DNA from: 20CM-2-55-15 sp963738025
GTDB taxonomy: Bacteria; Acidobacteriota; Terriglobia; 20CM-2-55-15
Assembly (NCBI GenBank): GCA_963738025.1
Contig: CAVTWA010000011.1
Location: forward strand, 620,001 to 684,000
Direction: 5' to 3'
DNA: 64,000 nt
In this document: one piece after another, positions 60,007 to 64,000 of the stretch
Layout: each line of letters begins with the position of its first letter
Numbering within the stretch: the stretch's first letter is position 1
Notes under the pieces: generated by a model
Databases searched by the model: none
Told to the model about the DNA's origin: nothing
The model's input: the letters and a program-made list of their open reading frames with translations, nothing else
Made by a program: the position numbers and the translations under genes

Positions 60007-60621
60007 ATGAGTTCACGGATGAGCAGCCATATCGATATCGGCACCCTGTTCGAGTCTGCCAGAGATAAGGCCGGAATGGATGAGGCGTCGCAATCTCATG
60101 CGGCCAGCTGCGAACTTTGCCGCAGCCGGATCCATTGGATGCGGACAGCCGCCAGCCTTGGCACGCATGAACTTCAGTATGAGCCGCCCCAGGCGGCATT
60201 AGATCAGGTGCTGCGCTTCGGGCGCAGCCCGCAATTCTTAAAGAAACTTCGTAACTTTATAACGGCATCGCTAACATTCGATAGTTTTTCCAGGTCAGCA
60301 CCGGCTGGTGTCCGCAGCACGGAAGGCGCCTCCCGCGAGATGACATTTGACGCCGGCGAGTTTGAGATATCCGTTTCCCTGCGGCCTTCAGAAGACCGGA
60401 AGCTGACATTGATGGGTCAGGTGATTGGGAAGTCTGTGGCCATTGACGATCCTGCCGCCCATGTCGAGCTCGTCCTCGACGGCGACCACATTGCAAAATC
60501 GACACTGAGTAACTGGGGAGAGTTTGTCTTTCCGGATGTGAGTGAAGCCCGCTACCGCCTGCAGGTCAATGTTCATGACCGCGTGATTGGAATTCCCGAA
60601 ATTCAAATAGGAAGAGAATAA
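60007..60621 (+). CDS. Putative zinc-binding anti-sigma factor, soluble
   Basis: 204 residues. The N-terminal SQSHAASCELCRSRI carries H-x3-C-x2-C, the zinc anti-sigma motif, just after the ECF gene (59 bases). No membrane helix is evident. The C-terminal half (FEISVSLRPSEDRKLTLMGQ, ..AHVELVLDGDHIAKSTLSNW-GEFVFPDV-YRLQVNV) looks like a small beta-sandwich with carboxypeptidase-regulatory style. It could sense a periplasmic-like or redox cue in the cytoplasm. The stop TAA lies in the following palindrome. Confidence 0.75.
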   Translation: MSSRMSSHIDIGTLFESARDKAGMDEASQSHAASCELCRSRIHWMRTAASLGTHELQYEPPQAALDQVLRFGRSPQFLKKLRNFITASLTFDSFSRSAPAGVRSTEGASREMTFDAGEFEISVSLRPSEDRKLTLMGQVIGKSVAIDDPAAHVELVLDGDHIAKSTLSNWGEFVFPDVSEARYRLQVNVHDRVIGIPEIQIGRE

Positions 60622-60683
60622 GCCACGAATTGAACGAATTAAACGAATTGGATTCGTTAAATTCGTTCAATTCGTGGCTTATT
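60617..60683. terminator. 67-bp palindrome between convergent genes
   Basis: Arms AATAAGCCACGAATTGAACG... (33 bases) and their near-complete complement. Contains the anti-sigma stop and ends 4 bases before the TonB-receptor stop, so it probably terminates both genes. Same family as 33845-33912. Confidence 0.75.
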
Positions 60684-60686
60684 TCT

Positions 60687-63600
60687 TCAGAAGTCCAAGC
60701 GTAACTGCGCTTTGAACTGGCGATGCTGAGTACCTTTGGCTTGAATGCTGCCGAAAGGATTGGTGTTGTTCATATCGAGCGTGGGTCTGCCCATATCGGG
60801 ATGATTCAGCACATCGGTCGCATCCATACGAACCTGGAAGCGCTTCGATTCTGAAATCCGGAACGCTTTGGTCAGCGCGGCGTCGAAAGCCCAGGTTCCC
60901 GGCAATTCCATTGTCGTCAGACCGAGCGTACCGCGATTTCCGGGGCGGGCATTCTGAAGAACGATCTGTCCGCTCTTGCCGTCCGTAACCGCCTGCAGTG
61001 TGCAATAGGGCGTCAGGTCCGATGCGACCTGCCCACACTGAGGGTCCCGGACCTGCCCGAAACGCGTACCGAAAAAGTTTCCGGCCGCGCCGTTCCATAC
61101 GACTTTTCCGGTCGATTTCGAGGAAAATGCCCCAACCACATCGGGCGAACCATTGGCGTATAACGTGTTCCCTCCGGTGATGCTGACGGGGTTACCACTG
61201 GTCAGATTGGCAATGAAACTCGCCTGCCAGCCTTCAATCGTGCGCGCCACCCAGCCGGATGTCTTACCGAACAGAAACTTGTTGGGCCCGATCGGCAGTG
61301 CGTAGGTTCCATTCGTCCGGAAATCATGGGTGACGTGCGTCGGCGCCAGACTATAGTCCTTGTCGCGATCCGCGGGATTTGTATAGACCGTCGAGGAAAG
61401 AGCCAGCGCGCGCGACCACACATAGGTTCCCTGGAACGTCAGGCCTTGCGCCGCGCGGATGGTCGTCTGCATTTGCACGGAGTTGTAGTTGGATTTGCCG
61501 TTGTTGTTGTAGTAATTCGCCGTCGAGACTTGCGGATTTGCGGCAATCCAGTTTGCCGGAAACAATCCGGACGGAACGACGACATTGGCCGGTATGTTGC
61601 TGCCCGTGTTTCCTCCGGGAACATTGAAACCAAAATTGGCGCGCTTCAAAACCGTGCCGCGCTCGCCGGACACGCCGAAATTGACGGTGCCGGTCGTGGT
61701 GGCCGGATTTGCACCGCCAGCGCCAGTTCCGTTAAAGACATTAATAAGGTTGGCGAGAGTGGCGTAGTCGCCGTTGGCCAGAGCCGTTCTGAACGTGGAA
61801 TTCAACCGCAGATGCTGGGATCCGGTATTGGTCGTTCCATTCACCGGCCCGCACACCGCGGCTTTATTGCTCAGATCGCATCCGGTCAATCCCGGGTTGA
61901 GATTCAACCCCAGGAACATCTGATCAAAGATCGGATCGTTTCCGCCTTGCCGTACGGTCTCGAATGCGTTGAAGAGTTTCGGATTGTAAAACACATTCGG
62001 CGAATTCAGATCCATGCTGCCGTCCAGTTTCAATCCGCGCGTCCCGATATAGCGGATATCGAGCGTGACGTTTCGCGTAACCTCATGCGTGAACGAAAGC
62101 GTCAGGTTCTGGATGTATGGAGTCTTGTAGTTGGGGTCGAAGGCGTAGATCGCCTGATTCTGCTTGGTCAGCGGAATCGGCTGCAACGGCTGGGTCGCCG
62201 GTGGTATGGGAACCAGGCTCGACAGGTTTCGCAAATCGAAGTAACTGCCGTCCAGCGGGCCGCTGGTCTGAGCGAGGTTACTGAAGCCAGGATTCAAGAA
62301 TACGTTGTTGACCAGGTTCGCGAGATTACCAGGCTTCGCGTAGGTGATCTGGTAGCCGCCGCGGAGATTCGTCTTTTCTTTTCCAAACCACGGAACTTGC
62401 CAGGAGAACCCTATAGCCGGACCGATATTCTTCCAACTGTCTTTGTAAAGGCCGCGGCTTGAATTAGGGCTGTTGGGGCCGACCAGCTCGATCTGCGTGG
62501 AGAGATTCGTGTTTACAGGGCCCGTAGGCGGGCGCAGCCAGTCATCAAAGCTTCGGCCTGAAACACCAAGCAGGGCCAGCCCTCCGCCGACGGCGGTTGG
62601 CGTCAGTCCTCGATGCTCATAGGGGACTCCGTAAAACTCATAGCGTACTCCCAGATTGAGCGTGAAGGAGGGACGAACCTTCCAGTCGTCCTTGACGAAT
62701 GCCGACCAGTCGTTCTGGTGGGCCCAGGTCAGTTTCCTGGCATGGTCCAGGAAGGTGTTCCATTGCGGATTGGTCGAAGAATAGATGTGGTAGTACATCT
62801 GCGCGTGATCGAGGGATCCCGACAGGAAATACAGCAGACTGTTCGCTACCGTCTGGTTATTGGCGACAAGGCCGGGCATAGCGGCGTTGTTCTGAAACCT
62901 CAGGTTCGGATTGTTCCCGGCGCCGCCGAACGCTTTGGGAATCGGCGCGGTGGGTGTCTCGTAACCCCTTGAAAACGAGAAGCGGATGTCGGCGCCGCCT
63001 TTGAACGTATGCTTACCCTTCGTCCAACTCATTGTGTCCGCATATTCGAACAACGGAGTGTAATTGCCTTGCTGGGCGCAACCGGTCGAACAGGTAAGAC
63101 TGACGGTCGTCAAAGTACCGCCATTCGTCACGTTGCTCGCGATCGTCGCGGCACTCTGGACAATCGGAATTCCGTTTTGTCCGTTCAACATCAGAGACAA
63201 AGGAACCTGCCTGGCGCTGACGTCAGGAACTTCCCACGGCGCCCAGACGTAATGCCAGTTTGCGCGATAACCAAAACGGGCTTCATTGAGCAAGCTCGAG
63301 GTCAGAGTCGATGTTAAATTCGCCGTTAAGACCTTCGGCTTCCGCAGCGTTTTCGACAAATAACCGCCGGGCCACTGCACCAGCGGACCAGACACCGGAA
63401 TGTAGTCGTTGTTAATCGTCTGGTAGCTGCCGTTGACAGCGATCTTGTTACGGGAATTAATGACGTGATCGATTTTGAGGTTTTCCTGATAGTGATCTGC
63501 GACGAAGCTCGTTCCGTAAGCCGTGTTCAGGTCGCCTGTGCCGTGGCCGGAAAACTGCCATTGATAGATTGCGGTATTGAGACCGTCACCACCGTCGAAG

Positions 63601-64000
63601 ACGTTGGCATGCGGCATGAAGCTCAAATATTTCTGGCTGAATCCCACCGGGTCCATGCCAGAACGGTTGACGTCCCACGGACTGCCCTGCTGGACGACAG
63701 CGTCGGAACAATCCGGTTTTGACGGCGTATTGGCCAGGGGACCAAAAACGCTGAAATAGCGGAGCTGTCCGGAATATGGCGTACCGTCCGGATTGGTGGC
63801 AGGCTGCGCCGGGTTGCCAAACGAGTCCACTGCAGGAATAACGGGATTGGCAGTACCCAGCCCGCTCGCCAGCGTGTTGAGGTTGCCGTTCTGATAGCCT
63901 TGCCAATATCGGAAGATGCCGTTTCTGGCACAATCCGTTAACACGACAGGCCGCATCTGTGTGCGATCGCGTTCGAATTGCTGGTCCCACAGAAAGAAGA
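60687..64000 (-). CDS. TonB-dependent receptor (Oar-like), N terminus beyond window
   Basis: At least 1104 residues; the frame is open to the window edge, where it reads FFLWDQQFERDRTQMRPVVL, so the apparent ATG at 63956 is internal. Outer-membrane barrel of the Oar/carboxypeptidase-regulatory type: HTFKGGADIRFSFSRGYETP, FVKDDWKVRPSFTLNLGVRY-EFYGVP, WKNIGPAIGFSWQ, QNLTLSFTHEVTRNVTLDIR-YIGTRG, VWSRALALSSTVY and a C-terminal F (QLRLDF). Acidobacteria carry many such receptors for large substrates. The plug and N-terminal Ig-like domain should lie past 64000. Convergent to the sigma/anti-sigma pair. Confidence 0.92.
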   Translation of the reverse strand, partial: FFLWDQQFERDRTQMRPVVLTDCARNGIFRYWQGYQNGNLNTLASGLGTANPVIPAVDSFGNPAQPATNPDGTPYSGQLRYFSVFGPLANTPSKPDCSDAVVQQGSPWDVNRSGMDPVGFSQKYLSFMPHANVFDGGDGLNTAIYQWQFSGHGTGDLNTAYGTSFVADHYQENLKIDHVINSRNKIAVNGSYQTINNDYIPVSGPLVQWPGGYLSKTLRKPKVLTANLTSTLTSSLLNEARFGYRANWHYVWAPWEVPDVSARQVPLSLMLNGQNGIPIVQSAATIASNVTNGGTLTTVSLTCSTGCAQQGNYTPLFEYADTMSWTKGKHTFKGGADIRFSFSRGYETPTAPIPKAFGGAGNNPNLRFQNNAAMPGLVANNQTVANSLLYFLSGSLDHAQMYYHIYSSTNPQWNTFLDHARKLTWAHQNDWSAFVKDDWKVRPSFTLNLGVRYEFYGVPYEHRGLTPTAVGGGLALLGVSGRSFDDWLRPPTGPVNTNLSTQIELVGPNSPNSSRGLYKDSWKNIGPAIGFSWQVPWFGKEKTNLRGGYQITYAKPGNLANLVNNVFLNPGFSNLAQTSGPLDGSYFDLRNLSSLVPIPPATQPLQPIPLTKQNQAIYAFDPNYKTPYIQNLTLSFTHEVTRNVTLDIRYIGTRGLKLDGSMDLNSPNVFYNPKLFNAFETVRQGGNDPIFDQMFLGLNLNPGLTGCDLSNKAAVCGPVNGTTNTGSQHLRLNSTFRTALANGDYATLANLINVFNGTGAGGANPATTTGTVNFGVSGERGTVLKRANFGFNVPGGNTGSNIPANVVVPSGLFPANWIAANPQVSTANYYNNNGKSNYNSVQMQTTIRAAQGLTFQGTYVWSRALALSSTVYTNPADRDKDYSLAPTHVTHDFRTNGTYALPIGPNKFLFGKTSGWVARTIEGWQASFIANLTSGNPVSITGGNTLYANGSPDVVGAFSSKSTGKVVWNGAAGNFFGTRFGQVRDPQCGQVASDLTPYCTLQAVTDGKSGQIVLQNARPGNRGTLGLTTMELPGTWAFDAALTKAFRISESKRFQVRMDATDVLNHPDMGRPTLDMNNTNPFGSIQAKGTQHRQFKAQLRLDF

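Overview
The window looks like chromosomal DNA of a Gram-negative, moderately high-GC bacterium, most likely an Acidobacteriota member. This is an inference from gene families: an Oar-like TonB-dependent receptor (60687-64000), a quinoprotein of acidobacterial type, three paralogous secreted proteins sharing W-[DE]-G, R/K-[ND]-G-x-P and D-P motifs, a B12-dependent ribonucleotide reductase, a futalosine-pathway menaquinone gene (mqnD) and a PAS/CheB-CheR signalling locus.

Layout. 1-2008 (minus): nadK (partial), tlyA, ispA, xseB. 2030-4623 (plus): an SH3b lipoprotein, then a threonine dehydrogenase gene with a large in-frame internal deletion, translationally coupled to an intact kbl. 4928-8912 (minus): a TPR protein, a c-type cytochrome, ETF alpha/beta and a GNAT acetyltransferase. 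9016-9609 encodes a MerR-like HTH fused to a receiver domain, followed by tRNA-Arg(ACG).

9680-21423 is a genomic island inserted in the 3' end of that tRNA gene. A 43-bp copy of the tRNA end, with one mismatch, recurs at its far side. Its contents are mostly decayed: a DNA ligase fragment, a secreted S74-chaperone repeat protein, an AbiJ-like fragment, a phytanoyl-CoA dioxygenase, a frameshifted FRG-domain gene, a tyrosine-recombinase fragment and a HigBA toxin-antitoxin pair. It ends in a nested transposon: an IS1634-like element (17708-21334, CTAA duplication) whose transposase is split by an IS256-family element (18140-19720, 9-bp duplication GAGTTGCGG).

21510-33247 (minus) is signalling and envelope: a LuxR regulator with a degenerate receiver, a signal-less HtrA-like protease, lysC, a secreted kinase-like protein with a BamA-like barrel, and a five-gene run of two nucleotide-transporter-like MFS proteins, a cyclic-nucleotide-binding protein, a histidine kinase and a response regulator. 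33286-46868 holds a secreted tyrosine phosphatase, nrdJ, a response regulator/PAS kinase/CheB-CheR operon, a TPR gene, mqnD, panC, panB, a radical SAM-SPASM protein and an apparently frameshifted glycosyltransferase.

47250-50168 is a compact ketosynthase/methyltransferase/FAD-oxidoreductase operon. Divergent from it are a small ORF, trxA and purA. 52191-64000 is mostly secreted functions: the three paralogues, a metallo-beta-lactamase-fold protein with altered metal ligands, a BON-domain protein, a quinoprotein, an ECF sigma/anti-sigma pair and the TonB receptor.

Intergenic spaces are rich in palindromes: at least eight full copies of CCCCGCCT-N5-AGGCGGGG, a second family built on AATAAGCCACGGATTGAACG that can include the upstream stop codon, and several larger MITE-like inverted repeats.
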